Counted from the stretch's first letter, positions 22,182 to 32,971 are shown. The stretch is 64,000 nt of DNA from Talpa occidentalis (GCF_014898055.3 NW_023605194.1:63613361-63677360); one strand, 5' to 3'. Notes: a model not told the origin generated them from the sequence alone. Program-made: numbers and translations.

Positions 22182-23471
22182 TGTAAGAGGAGTCCCTATG
22201 GCTCCTGGTTTGAGGGTATGATGGAGTGTCTCCCTAGGCCACCATGAAAGATGGCCAAAGCCAACAAAAGGAAGGTTTTCACACTGATGCCACATTTGGG
22301 TTTTTATAAAAAATGTGTTTTGGACACATGCCAGACAGGATTGAACCTGACTAGTGCCATGCAGGTGCAGCAGAATGCCTGCCCAACTCCATTTCGGCAG
22401 GGATGGGAAGAGAGGACTCTGAGGCCCAGCTCAGCACCTGGGTGCAGTGGGTCATGACCAGATAATCTGTGGGACCCTCCACCAACTCAAAACTATTCGA
22501 CCTCAGAGCAGGTCAGTTTCGATGCACTGGTTTTGTAAACAGAGCAATCAGATTCAAGCTTATACCACCAATCAAGTCTTAAAACTGGTTTTGTAAATGG
22601 ACCAATCAGGCTTGAAAGGCAGTCAGTCTCCCTGATGGGGATATGAGCAACATTTCAGATGGCTCCAGATAGACTCATCTAGACTCTCTCCTAAAAAGAT
22701 CTTCAATGCACACATGAGGCCTCTAAGACCTTCACAGACCTTTGAGATCTTCATGTCAGACCTCTAGCTCTGCCTCCAACATTGCTGCTGACTGGCATCA
22801 TGAGCCTATGGCCGGTGTCTCTGAAAGAGCTACACACTGGTGCCTGGTCCCCTGGTGCCCCTTCTAAAAGACCCGTCTGCCAGTGGCCTTTGCAGAGATA
22901 TAACACTAGTGCAGAGATGTAACACGAGTGCCTGATCCTGGCCACCTGCTGACCGGTGCTGACTGGCATGGCTGACCTGTGTTCATCTCTAACAGCAGTC
23001 CACCACTTCTGATCCTCTGACACGATGGCCTGATCACTTCTCCTGTCTCTAGCATGTTTGGCCCTGCCTCCCTAGGGCTGTTGGATCCAGTGTTGTCCAG
23101 CCCAGCCTTCGGATTTCTGCTGCAGTGCTGCAGTGCTGCCTCAGCAGAGTCACATGTGACTACCTCCAGCTGCCATCATGAGTTGAGGCTGGTCCACCAC
23201 TTATTTGATGTGCCACCAGCTCCAGGCTCTCATCGAAGGGACAATGCCATCTTGCATTAGCAGCTTTTGGTTTGGACTACTGGACACTGCAGACACTATC
23301 TGGGGTAGGATAACTGGCTATTTGTGGCATTAGAAATTCTTTCCTTTTCCCCAATTTCCCTTTTGTTAATAAACCCTGTTGTTTCCCTCTGAGCCTGATT
23401 TGTGTCTTGCGATTATGTATGCATGGGTGAGGAATCATGAACTGTGACCTTCCCCAAGTTTTGCACAGTTT
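22182..23471 (+). mobile_element. LTR-type retroviral insertion in RPS3A pseudogene
   Basis: A 1.29-kb block interrupts the RPS3A retrocopy between direct copies of TAAAAC (22176-22181 and 23472-23477). It begins TGTAAGAGG. It has several CCAATCA-type boxes (about 22567 and 22603), AATAAA at 23368 and a U5-like end. I read it as a long solo LTR of a class-I-like endogenous retrovirus; the 3' end lacks a clean CA, so the terminal bases are uncertain. No retroviral coding frame was found. Confidence 0.65.
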
Positions 23472-23816
23472 TAAAACTAGCACAGAATAGACAAAGCCAA
23501 TAACCATCAGTCATCTTACATCAAGATGAGATTCAATCATAGTCTGCTATTTTTTGACCACAGAGCACATTTTGTCACAGGTAAGATTCATGCTATGAAA
23601 GCCAGTCCGGCACTTTTTGCCTTGACAAACTCAATAATTAGCATGAATCTTCTAAATGCAACTTAATCATTCTTCAGATCAGCAAGACCCTTGAGACCAT
23701 CAGAAGCTATTTTGGTTCCTTGAGTTCTTGTGACTACTGTTTTCCCAATATCTCTTATATTGAACATTGCTGGGGCTTTTGTATCATACCAGTCTCTCTT
23801 AGGAAATGGATCAACT
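23472..23816 (-). pseudogene. RPS3A: RPS3A pseudogene, middle segment
   Basis: The minus-strand frame opens with [11 protein letters not shown], continues through [19 protein letters not shown] and LADLKND, then hits a stop and shifts. CDKMCSVVKK and the QTMIESHLDV region are still readable before the LTR junction. It corresponds to about codons 22-135 of the parent. Confidence 0.92.
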
Positions 23817-24491
23817 GGGGATAGAAGAGAGAGTCCTAGGCCTCTTCCCTGGCTGGGACTGAACAAGGAAAAGGCCACGTTTATTTCCATCATGAAGATG
23901 GTAAAGCCCAGTGGTGAGAAACTGGACTAGTTCTGATCTAGCATCTCCTAGGCATTCCTCCAGCTAGAGAAACCTGACCTCAAGGCCAAGCTGTGGGAGT
24001 TGAACAACACAGCAGGCTAGAATATTTAAGTTGGTAGAGATTTTATAATTTTTATAATAAGTTGGTTATAATTTTCCTTCCCATCCCTCCACTAAAGGCT
24101 TTCCAGAAAATCCAAGTTCATCTAGTGCGGGAACTGGAGTTCAGCGGGAAGCATGTGGTTTTCATTGGTCAGCAGAGAATTCTCCTAGAACAAACTCAAA
24201 AAGGCTGGAAAAAAAAGTGTCCCAGGAGCCCCACTCTGACAGCCCTGCATGACGAAATCCTGAAGGACTTGGTCTTCCCCAGTGAAACTGTGGGAAGTAG
24301 AACCTGCATGAAACTGGATGGCAGCCGGTGCATAAAGGTCCACTTGGATAAAGAGCAGAACAACATGGAACACAAGGTTAAAATTTTTCTGGCGTCTATA
24401 AGACGCTCAGGGGCAAGAATGTTGAATTCTCAGAGTTTCAACTGTAAACAAATGACTGAATAAAATGTCATTCACCATAAAAAGAAAAAAC
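23817..24491 (+). pseudogene. RPS7: RPS7 processed pseudogene inserted in RPS3A pseudogene
   Basis: Retrocopy of 40S ribosomal protein S7 mRNA. The 5' UTR remnant is 23817-23876. The start codon is ACG (23877-23879), followed by [10 protein letters not shown] and an early stop. The distal part is well preserved at 24062-24463: [58 protein letters not shown]. The normal C-terminal sequence ending EFQL is present in another frame, with its stop at 24445-24447. A 3' UTR with AATAAA and an A-rich tail ends near 24490. The flanks 'tggatcaact' (23807-23816) and 'tgggtcagtt' (24492-24501) are diverged copies of the same RPS3A sequence, as expected for target duplication. Non-functional. Confidence 0.94.
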
Positions 24492-24570
24492 TGGGTCAGT
24501 TACTTTCTTCTTGGCCCCTTTATGTCAGTTTTCCTAACGTTCTTGCTTTTACCTACCGCCACGCCTCTGA
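24492..24570 (-). pseudogene. RPS3A: RPS3A pseudogene, N-terminal segment
   Basis: Minus-strand GTG at 24560-24562 stands where ATG is expected, followed by codons for AVGKSKNVRK and KGPRRK. This matches the basic RPS3A N-terminus. A short 5' UTR remnant extends to about 24570. The segment is separated from the rest by the RPS7 retrocopy. Confidence 0.88.
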
Positions 24571-24730
24571 AATACTTCCTGCTGCTCTCCCTTGAACTAA
24601 ATGCTTCTGGTGTCCCTTCTTGGAATCTGGCTGGTAATGGCATCCCAGAGTTGGGTGAGTAGGAGTTGGATTTGGTAAGGTCTATAATTTCCTGGAGTCC
24701 TGAAATGTCCATCCCTCTGAGTCCAAGATT

Positions 24731-24984
24731 TTTTTTTAGATTTTTTTTTTTTTTTTTGCATAGAAGAACTGGGGTGTAGGCCAGAAGTGCAGAAGGTAGT
24801 GAGAGGATTCACCAGACACAGTTGGGGACAGAACAGGCAGACTGACTGAAATACACTGCTGAGGGGAGTAGCAGGAGAAGCAGGAGAGGTCAGCTGCGTC
24901 ACATGGGTTAGCTCCCTGGCTGAAATCGAACTCAGGCTATGGCGATTATAGCTCTGAGACTTAACTCCCAGGCCACCAGGGAGG
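24731..24984 (-). mobile_element. tRNA-derived SINE, older subtype
   Basis: A long T-run (24729-24757) and the older-subtype body are followed by a head ending 'ccaccagggaggc'. The flanks 'catccctctgagtccaaga' (24709) and 'catctctgggtccaaga' (24985) form a diverged target duplication. Confidence 0.9.
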
Positions 24985-26245
24985 CATCTCTGGGTCCAAG
25001 ACTTGAACTCAATGAATTAATCAATCTAGGCTGGGTGTTGAAGGACACAGGGTTGTTTGGGATACAGTCTTAGGCTTAATGAGCCCCATGGGGGAAACCC
25101 CAGGAAGGCTAATCCTGCCTTCCTTCTACAGGATTAGCTGGAGCCTGAAACCAGGGATGTACAGATCCCCTCCTGCACCCCCACCCAATAAAACCCCCCA
25201 TGGTTGATTCTCACCTGCCCTTCCAACTGACCCAGGGCATTGCTGCTCAGGGGAATAGCACTCTGATGAGGAAGTAACTCTGTAAGACAAGGACATCAAC
25301 TGTAGACAGTCCTGGGTTTGGGCAGCAGTATTACCCAGTAGCCTACTGATGGCATTACCAGTCTCCTTCCCTCCCCAGGCATGTAGCCTTGAGCCCGATG
25401 CCTGACTTAAGTGCTCTAGAGGGGAGGTGGCTGTATGTCCCAGTACCTCTACTGTGGACCTGGCCTGACTCCTGGGCAAGCCTGGGGCTGAGCGGAAGTT
25501 GACATGTTACAGCAGAAGCAAGGCCTTCATTCAATTTGGGAGCGCCTCTCCCAGCCCAGGCCTCTGGTTTGGCTCCTATTGAATTAGTCAGCTAAACAGA
25601 GCAGGAAGGAGCTGATCACGTAATTGCACTTGATGGATCTCTTCTTCTTTTTCAAATACCAGACACAGATTGCTGCCCCCTCTCTGCATCTGGGCCCTGA
25701 GCTGGTGCTTTGAGGTCAGCAAGTGGCTGCTCTACACAGAGTGTTTGGGGGCCTGGCCCCCACTACCTCCTGTGGCTTCCGCTGAGAAACTGGGCCCCCA
25801 GGAGGAGCACTAGGGGGAGGAGCAGCCAAGAGCCCAAGGGTAAACTCAGACCTAGCAGAGACTGGGGGAGGTGATTGGGAAGGCAGCACCCACAGCTGTG
25901 TTATTGGTTGGAACTCCTTGGGGTTGAGGGTTCCTTGTCTTGGTAATTGTCTCCCCTTTAATGACAGTGATTGAAAATGCCTTCTAATTTACTTTGGGAC
26001 TCTCAGATGACATCTTAAGAAGGATCACATCCGCTCTTCAGCACCAGAAGATGGCCCTGCAACCATTTAAAGGCTGCAGCTTCTGCTCTGGGCCTCTGTT
26101 CCTACATTCACTTCCTGCTTGTGCCCCCACCCAACAAACCCCCGCCTAATACACATTTTTGGTGGAGAGTCAGAGAAAGGAGGGAGAACAAGGCCCCTGT
26201 CCTGTGGCCTTCAGACCCTGATACTGTCAGGAATTGACTGAGCTT
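24985..26245. other. unique DNA, possible conserved element
   Basis: No transposon was recognised. The segment 25500-25660 ('ggccttcattcaatttggg', 'attgaattagtcagctaa', 'gatcacgtaattgcacttgatgg') has the composition of a conserved non-coding element. There is no coding evidence. Confidence 0.35.
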
Positions 26246-26249
26246 GTTA

Positions 26250-26715
26250 GGGGGAAAAGGATGTCCTAAAGCTAATTCCATACAGGCTTTGTGGACTCCA
26301 CCCCCACCCCAGGCCAAAGCCAAAGACACTGGGAACTCCAAATCCCATCACCACCAAAGGGAAGGTGGCTGGGACCTGAGGGTGGGGTTAAGCAGCCAAG
26401 TTGGTATAAAGCCAGACATGTGGGCTTTGGTGTGTGTGTGGGGGCGGGGGGCATTTTGGCTCTCCGCCAGCTCGCAGCGTCCAGCCAGCTCTGAGAGTGA
26501 CTTTGGGTTTCCAGGTCGGCGGATTGGGTAGGACGCATTAAAGACTTTATTTCCCTATTTTCTCCCTGAGTTGTACATTTTCCTTATTTCCTTTTCCCTT
26601 GTAAATAAACCTTTTATTAACCTTTTGTGTGTGCCTGTAGTGGAGTATTAATAAGTCCCTTTTAAGCGCGCGGGTGAGGACCCACAGCCAGGCAACCCGT
26701 TCAATATTGGGGCTG
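26250..26715 (+). mobile_element. LTR-like element (ERV type)
   Basis: A TATA-like 'ggtataaagcc' (about 26402) is followed at a plausible distance by AATAAA (about 26604) and a U5-like end ('ttgtgtgtgcctgtagtgg … gaggacccacagccagg'). This is the promoter-R-polyadenylation layout of an LTR. The 5' limit is uncertain and no internal region is seen. Confidence 0.45.
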
Positions 26716-28130
26716 TCCTATAACAAGCTGAGCTCCAGAATTCTGAGCCTTAGTTGCTACGGAGCAGTGTAGGGAAATGGAGCGCCTCAGGCCTCCCTTG
26801 CCCCGCCCTCCCGCTGCTGGCCTCTACAGCGCCACCTGTGGCCTCGCATTCCTCCCAGGTTGTGTTACCAGCTCTATGGCTGGGGCTGAGAGAGTACATG
26901 GGGGGCATGCCTGTGATTGTGGATACCTGGGGCCAGAGAACACAGGGCATTCGCTTATGTAAATACAGACAGCCGGGCTGAGAAAGGGGGTAGGGGCTAA
27001 TAGGGGCTCCGCAGTTCTGGCGTTCAGGGCTGGGTCACTCTGAGGCTAGGGGGCTCAGTTGTTGCCTCCCTGCCTGGTCTGCCTATGTACCTGGTACAAA
27101 ATTCTCTTTTTTTCTGCTCACATCAACAATGAATTGACCCAGCAAGCAATCAGTAACCTAATGCTTCTGTCAAGCCTTAGGTGACAAGTTCCCTTTGTAT
27201 GGGACAAATTCTGTTGAGCACTGGAAACACTGGCAGGCCTGGGAGTAAGAAGGAAACCATTTAGAGGGTCTCACTTGATGGAAGCTTAGAGTACAAAATT
27301 TAGGATGGAAGCTTCACAAGGCCAGAAACTGGAGGTGGGAATCGAAATGATATAGGAGTCATTAAACCTGCTATGGAAAATCTACAGGCGCAGACCGATG
27401 GGAGGGATGTGGAGAATTATTGGCCCTAACAAAGAAACACAAATACTTACAGATTTACCCAATCAGGCCTTAGAAATGATAGATTTCACAATAAATAAAA
27501 TCCCACAAAGGAATGAAACTCCCAGTGAAACTCTATATGAACATACCCCTTGCTCTGGCAAAATGCAGGTCTTGTCACAATACTGCCCACCTGTGTCTAT
27601 GCAGGTATTTCTTTTAATAAACCTGCCGTTTTAAATTGCAGTCTTTGCCTGTTTGTGTCTGTGCAGGTGCCTTTATCTTTAGTAAACTCACCGTGTGCTG
27701 GTGAATGGGAAACTCGACCAAAACCTTTCTCAGAGGGAACCCAAGGACCCCCCTCACTGAAGCCCATCATCTAACCCCCACTCATCTGAATCCCATTATC
27801 ACCCAGCCTGAGAAGGAAGAGCTCATTCACATGGCCCTGATGGCAGGACAAAGATGAAACCCTGTCTTTTGTTTCAGAGAGTAGGAATACAGGACCCCTC
27901 AGACCTTGGAGTGTCTGTGAGTGCCCTCAGCCACAGCAGGTCCATGACACCCTCAGGTGCTAGACACCCTGAGTCTCAGGGAGACTTTTTGTGGATCTCA
28001 GCATTTTCTGTCCCCTCAGGGGACCTGCGGCCTCGTGCTCATCCCTTCAAAGGCAAATCACAGACAGAAGTTGCCTTCATAGTGAGCACTGCTGCATGCA
28101 AGACCTAGTGAGAAAATGAGAATGGCTCCC
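26716..28130. other. unique DNA and LTR-like debris
   Basis: At 27560-27720 two similar blocks ('cacctgtgtctatgcaggtatttcttttaataaac' and 'cctgtttgtgtctgtgcaggtgcctttatctttagtaaac') lie in tandem, resembling a duplicated LTR polyadenylation region. An open frame at 27854-28108 follows a splice-acceptor-like 'ttgtttcag' but is not recognisable. Confidence 0.35.
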
Positions 28131-28141
28131 ACCCCATAATA

Positions 28142-28204
28142 CCTTTGTTAATTTTAGAACTTGAATTGCATTCCAGACAATTCAGTTTCTAAAATTAACA
28201 AAGG
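28142..28204. repeat. 63-nt near-perfect hairpin
   Basis: Two 27-nt arms (28142-28168 and 28178-28204) are reverse complements with 25 of 27 positions paired; the outer 18 pairs are perfect. The loop is 9 nt ('cattccaga'). This could be a miniature inverted-repeat transposon remnant or could fold as RNA. No family was recognised. Confidence 0.8.
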
Positions 28205-28322
28205 AAACTATAAAAAACTAAATGGTAAGGGCAAGGAAGGTTATAAAATTATAAATTACAAAATTATAAAAACACAGCAAAACCATTTAAAACGTAAGTG
28301 AAGGATTCCACTGTGAACATAT

Positions 28323-28795
28323 TGTAAAATGGTCTGGGAATCCCCTTCCCTGGTCAGCAGACAAAAAAGCAAAGCCATCTGCGTAGAGTTGGTCTGTGAA
28401 ACAGCTATGCAAACATCTGCTGCCTGTGGGTAAACCAGCCTTTTTAATTCCCACCAAATGACCAAAGAGACAGATAAAGAAGATTTAAGCAATAGACACC
28501 CAACCTTTGCATTATTTAGACAGGAAGAGTTTAAATGCCATCATTTGCCCTCCTCTGTGCACAGATAGCACCAACATACCTTTAGGTCAAAATAACTGAA
28601 CACCAGAAGCCCCCTGTCAGGAATAATTGCATTTTTATGTCAATGTTACTACCTATATAAATTATACTCAAACTTGTGATTGTTGGAATAGTTCTCACAG
28701 AATAAAATCTGTTGGATTGCTTCCTGGGTTCAAACTCTCATTTTGATTATCTACTAAATTTTGTCTATTACTGAGACATTTATCCCAATTAATAT
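28323..28795 (+). mobile_element. solo LTR-like element, copy 2
   Basis: Homologous along its length to 8593-9085. It starts near 'tgtaaaatggtctgggaat' and has AATAAA at 28701, about 90 nt from its end. The 20-kb separation and same orientation mean the two copies are separate insertions or a duplicated segment; the unrelated flanks favour separate insertions. Confidence 0.65.
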
Positions 28796-30099
28796 CTCAC
28801 ACCATATTTAAAAAGCGAAATAAAATGAACACACAAAACTCCCAGGCAAACTTCAAAGACAAATAATACCTTCCTCAGGGGAGATTTTGTCACACATATG
28901 ATAACCAGAGGGCTGAGGTCCTGTATAAAGAGTTCTTATAATTAAGAAAGGAGATGATGAACATGAGCTAGGAACAGTGTTCACATTATAAAGAAGGTGG
29001 GTGGGTTGGGAAATGTACAAAACCAGGAGATCCTTGCTCATTCAGCAATGTGATTTTTGAGTTGCTAATTGTGTGTTATTTTCTGTTTTGTCCTTTCAGG
29101 AGTTGGGAACATCCCAGAGAGCAATCCTCCCTTAATAGCTTAATGCCCTTGTCTAGACAAAGAGGGAAATTCTCCACTCTGCTGGGTTTTTCTGAGCTGG
29201 ACAAACAAATTAACATCAGACAGATTAGTAGGAGAAAAAGTCTGCATTTAATAGCATACATATGAAGAATTTACATGCTTTCACACTATCAATTAATTGA
29301 ACAAACTGGAAGCCTGAGGTATCAAGGAGAGGAGAGGGTCTCATATTATAAGAAGATGACATTTGCCCTGCCTTAAGATAAGTTTCTCAAAAAAAATAGG
29401 TTGTTTCTGAAAAGAACCCTGAATCTAAGTACTCTGAATTCTTTAAGTATTGGTAACAGTTTCTCTCAAGGCTCACAGGACCTCAGTCAACCTAGTTTCA
29501 CAAACCAAGGTGACAGGTATTGGAAAAGGCATAGATTAGATGTCTTGGGAAAGGCCTGTCTGACTCCTTTGGGGAGACTGATCTTACACTATGAATGGAT
29601 AGTGCTGGGTGCCCTGGGAAGGATGGGCAGAGAGCGTGTGAGAAGAAAAGGGTTAGTGTCTTTGCAGAGATTGTAGGGGTCTGGATGCTACACCAGCAGA
29701 GGGATTCAAAGCCTTATTCTAGCTCTGAGAGGAGGGTTATGGGGCTGGGGCAAAGGGCGTTATGGCCAAGGGGGCAAAAGCAGCCGACTGCCAACCTGGA
29801 GGCTCTGTGTACACGAGGACTTCGGGGGTATCCAGTGACCAGTACAAATGGGTTGCTGAAGCTGGAAAGTCTCCCTAAGAGACCCAGGACCTTGGGACTT
29901 CACCACGGGGAATATTCAAGCTTGGAACGAAATCAATTTAAAGAAAGAAACGGATGATTTTTCTTTATACCCATTAATTATGCATTGAGAATCACACTTG
30001 CTTTCCTAGCAAGGAATGAAAACTAAAACAGTACTGTGTAAGATGTCACCCTTAATAAAAGCAAATGCAATATTAAAAAAAAATTGAACATTCTATATA
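28796..30099. other. no gene seen; possible LTR debris
   Basis: Frames are short and unrecognised. The stretch 29190-29470 ('gtctgcatttaatagcatac', 'gtctcatattataagaagatgac') has an LTR-like feel in reverse orientation, but I cannot name or bound it. Confidence 0.35.
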
Positions 30100-30370
30100 A
30101 GAAAATGCAGAGCATACTTCTGCGTGGGAGTAGATTAGGGAATAAATTTTCTGGAGGGCTATCTTAAAAATGATCATATCCTTTGACACAAAATTTCCTT
30201 TTCTAGGAATTCAACTTCAGGAAATGGTCAGAGACATATCCACAGGCTTATTCAAAATTCAACTTGTAAAGATAAAAATTAGAAACAAATTTAAATACTG
30301 TGGAATTATGATGTATCCACATCAGTTTAAATTACATTTTAGAAAGATACATAATAACACAAAGATATAT
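30100..30370 (+). mobile_element. old L1 fragment
   Basis: 'gatcatatcctttgacacaaaatttccttttctaggaattcaact', 'cacaggcttattcaaaattcaacttgtaaag' and 'gtggaattatgatgtatccac' match the L1 ORF2 3'-end word pattern in a strongly diverged state. Confidence 0.45.
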
Positions 30371-30960
30371 TTGTGCTGACCAAGAAGTTTGGTCAAGTTA
30401 TAGCAATTGTGTTATAGCTCTCCTGTTATGGTAGTAGTATTACAGCTCTCTGTTATAACCACAGTGTTGTAGTAGTAATGTTACAGTTCTCGCAGGAATC
30501 ATAGCAAATCTTTGTTCTATTGGCACATTCAGGACTGTCTTTCAGGGGAATATAGACTCAAGAAACACTTGAGCTATGTGCATCCCCAAGGAACTTTGCA
30601 GAGAGCATGCTAATATAGGCACAAAGAGCAGGGGTAGGTCCACTTTATGCAAATAAAATTTTCAGTCAGTGCAGTTCTGATTGGTGGAAAGTTTGTCAAT
30701 GGTGATTGGTCAGGTTTCAATGCTGAGCATGGCTTACCAGCTTGGTTTCACTTCTTTCTTGGCCTGGGGGTGGGGGAGATGGCTCCTGCACGTGCCTGGT
30801 ACCCCACCCTCAACAGCCCCCTGGCTCTGATTGTTACCCAAACTCTGGATGGCTTTGTGTTTTCATGTTATTTTGTTTTTATTTTATTTCACTTAACAGC
30901 CTATACTGTTAAGTGAAAATGTTCAAAAGGTGTGTGTGCTTTAAAAAAGAAAAATGTTCA
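30371..30960. other. imperfect short repeats and a small hairpin; no gene
   Basis: From 30405 to 30495 there are imperfect, roughly 35-nt repeats built on 'gttata…gctctc…gttat…gtagtagtaat'. Two ATTGG boxes and an ATGCAAAT octamer occur at 30640-30710, which would fit an LTR promoter region, but no ends were found. A 13-bp perfect hairpin is at 30887-30918. Confidence 0.3.
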
Positions 30961-30969
30961 TGTTTTAGG

Positions 30970-31370
30970 TGAATGGATCAAGAAGATGTGGTATATATAT
31001 ATATATTTACCACCCACAAAATAGACTACAATTCAGTGATCAAAAAAGATAAACTCATGCCATTTGTGGCAACATGGATAGAGCTGGAAGAGACTCTGCT
31101 GAGCAAAATAAGGAGAAAGATAAATATTGGATGGTTTCACTTACATGTGGAATATAGGGAAACTGAACAAAGGGTCAGCAAAAAGATAAAACTTGCAATC
31201 TGACCATTGTTCTGAGGCATATAGCAAAAGGCGGAGGGAAGAACATAGGGACAGGGCAGACGGTCATGGGGGCTTGGTGGTGGGAGAACTACAGGGACTA
31301 CACTTGAGGGGAGGAATCAAATACAGTCCAAAAATTAACAATGATATAAGAAAAAAAAATTAAAATTAAC
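30970..31370 (+). mobile_element. L1 3'-end fragment
   Basis: 'ggatcaagaagatgtggtatatat', 'tcatgccatttgtggcaacatggatagagctgg', 'ggatggtttcacttacatgtggaata' and a G-rich 3' UTR ending in an A-rich stretch near 31350 are the C-terminal codons and 3' UTR of L1. An AT dinucleotide run at 30995-31008 replaces the usual sequence. Confidence 0.8.
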
Positions 31371-31612
31371 TATTAAAAGTAAAGCTTTAAAATGTCAATA
31401 TATGTATGAAAAAATGTTTTAAAAGCTTGGAGAGCATCCTTTGAGGTGAGTGGTGGTGAGGGAGTGATGGAAGGGGCAAGCTTTTCAATACATTGTTTTC
31501 TCTATAATTTTTTTTATATTTTAAAAAATTTCTCAAATGAAAATGTATTTATAATTGTGTAAAATAAATGTTATTTTAAAGTTAATCACAGAATCAAACT
31601 GTTGGAGCAGAA
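31371..31612. other. AT-rich spacer
   Basis: AT-rich DNA between the L1 3' end and a SINE. Nothing was recognised. Confidence 0.4.
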
Positions 31613-31626
31613 AGGTTTGGTGAGTT

Positions 31627-31933
31627 TTTTTTTTTTTTTAATTTTTTTTTAAGGTTTATATTTATTTATTTATTTATTTATTTATACACGCACTGGGTAC
31701 AGTCAGAAGCGCGGGAGGGTGAGAGAATTCACCAGAGCCAGAGCAGGGAGCAGAGCAGGCAGAAGGACCGAAGTACACTGCTGAGGGGAGCAGTGGGCGG
31801 CAGGAGAGGTCTGCGCGCCATGTGGGACCCTCCTCTGGTGGCCGGGGAGCAGCCGGGGATTGAACCGGCGCTGCAGAGGCTACAGGCAGCTTCGCAACCC
31901 AGCGCTCAACCACTGCGCCACCGGGGAGGCCCA
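31627..31933 (-). mobile_element. tRNA-derived SINE, younger subtype
   Basis: Full-length copy, very similar to the one at 21503-21809, with a (TTTA)n tail complement. 'aggtttggtgag' is present on both sides (31613-31624 and about 31936-31947), a clean target duplication. Confidence 0.95.
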
Positions 31934-32971
31934 GGAGGTTTGGTGAGGTTTTGCTCCTTGTGGAATCATGCTCTGAGATGTCAAGCCTTAGTTTTTCCAG
32001 AAATTCATTACAAGGAGTAGATCTCCATTCTCTAATGAAGAAGCTCCTAGAGCTGACATAAGCAATCCAAGGATGACGCAGAATGGTCACAGAGCTGATC
32101 CTTGGCCAGGTGCCTCTACTAACCTTCATGTGCTTCTGCTAATCTTTCCTTTGTGAATGAGAAATATATAGCACTAAATGCTTATATTAAATATGAGGGA
32201 AATTATCAACAAATTACTGCCTCAAGAAATGTAAAACAGAGCAAAACAAAACAAAAAATCAGAGTCATCAGAATGAAGGAAATAGTATAGATATGTGTAG
32301 AAGTTAATGGCAACAAGAAAACAATAGAGGAAAAAACAATACATCTTTGACTCTTTCAAAAAATAAATCTGATAAGATTGACAAAGACATAAAAACAGAG
32401 AGGACACAAATCACCTCTACTGGGAATGAAACAGGATCATTACAGATCCTGTAAGCCATTTAAAGGATAAGGGAATACTATGAACAACTTCACACACATA
32501 AACTTGACAACATAGAAGAAATGGGCCAGTTCCTCAAAAACCACACACCATCAGAACTCAACCAATATGAAAAGCTACAACCTGAAATCCTATAAGAATT
32601 AAAGAAATGGCATTTGAAATTTGAAAGAAAGATCCATGCCAAGATGGTTGCATTGGAGAATTCTAGCAAATAGTTATGAAGAATTAATATCAATTTTACA
32701 CAAATCCTTGCAGAAAATGGAAGTAGAGGCAATACTTATGCCCACTCTATGTCTAATATCAAAGTCAGACAAGGAGAGTACACAAGAGAACCACAGACCA
32801 CTATCTCTCATAACCCGCAAGACAAAAATCCCTAACAACACAAGAGGTTATCAAATTCAGCAATTACAAGAGGAATTTACAAGAGAGCAATTACAAGAGA
32901 GACTAGTTGGGATTTATTCCAAGTGTGCAAGATTGATTCAATACTAAGAAGAAAATCAGTTAGTGTACATA

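Larger units (their letters stand above)
21445..24570 (-). pseudogene. RPS3A: RPS3A processed pseudogene, split by three insertions
   Basis: This is a retrocopy of 40S ribosomal protein S3a mRNA. On the minus strand the start codon is replaced by GTG (24560-24562). Residues like VAVGKSKN…KGPRRK run to about 24502 and stop at an RPS7 retrocopy. The frame resumes at 23815 with [19 protein letters not shown] and …[14 protein letters not shown], and continues with stops to about 23478. After a 1.29-kb LTR it resumes at 22181 (FTK…, later EVQK…LKEVVNKLIP and GGYEPPVHE) and ends at a TAA at 21823-21825. The 3' UTR is cut by a SINE and continues to an A-rich stretch near 21445. There are no introns, and in-frame stops and frameshifts are present, so it is non-functional. 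The parent protein is a 40S subunit component in the cytosol. Confidence 0.93.

Noticed and set aside
24062..24463. 133-codon open frame read as an intact gene
   Set aside because: It is the distal part of the RPS7 retrocopy; the N-terminal part is in another frame with a stop, and it is embedded in another pseudogene.
27854..28108. 84-codon frame after a splice-acceptor-like ttgtttcag
   Set aside because: No matching donor or partner exon was found and the product is unrecognised.
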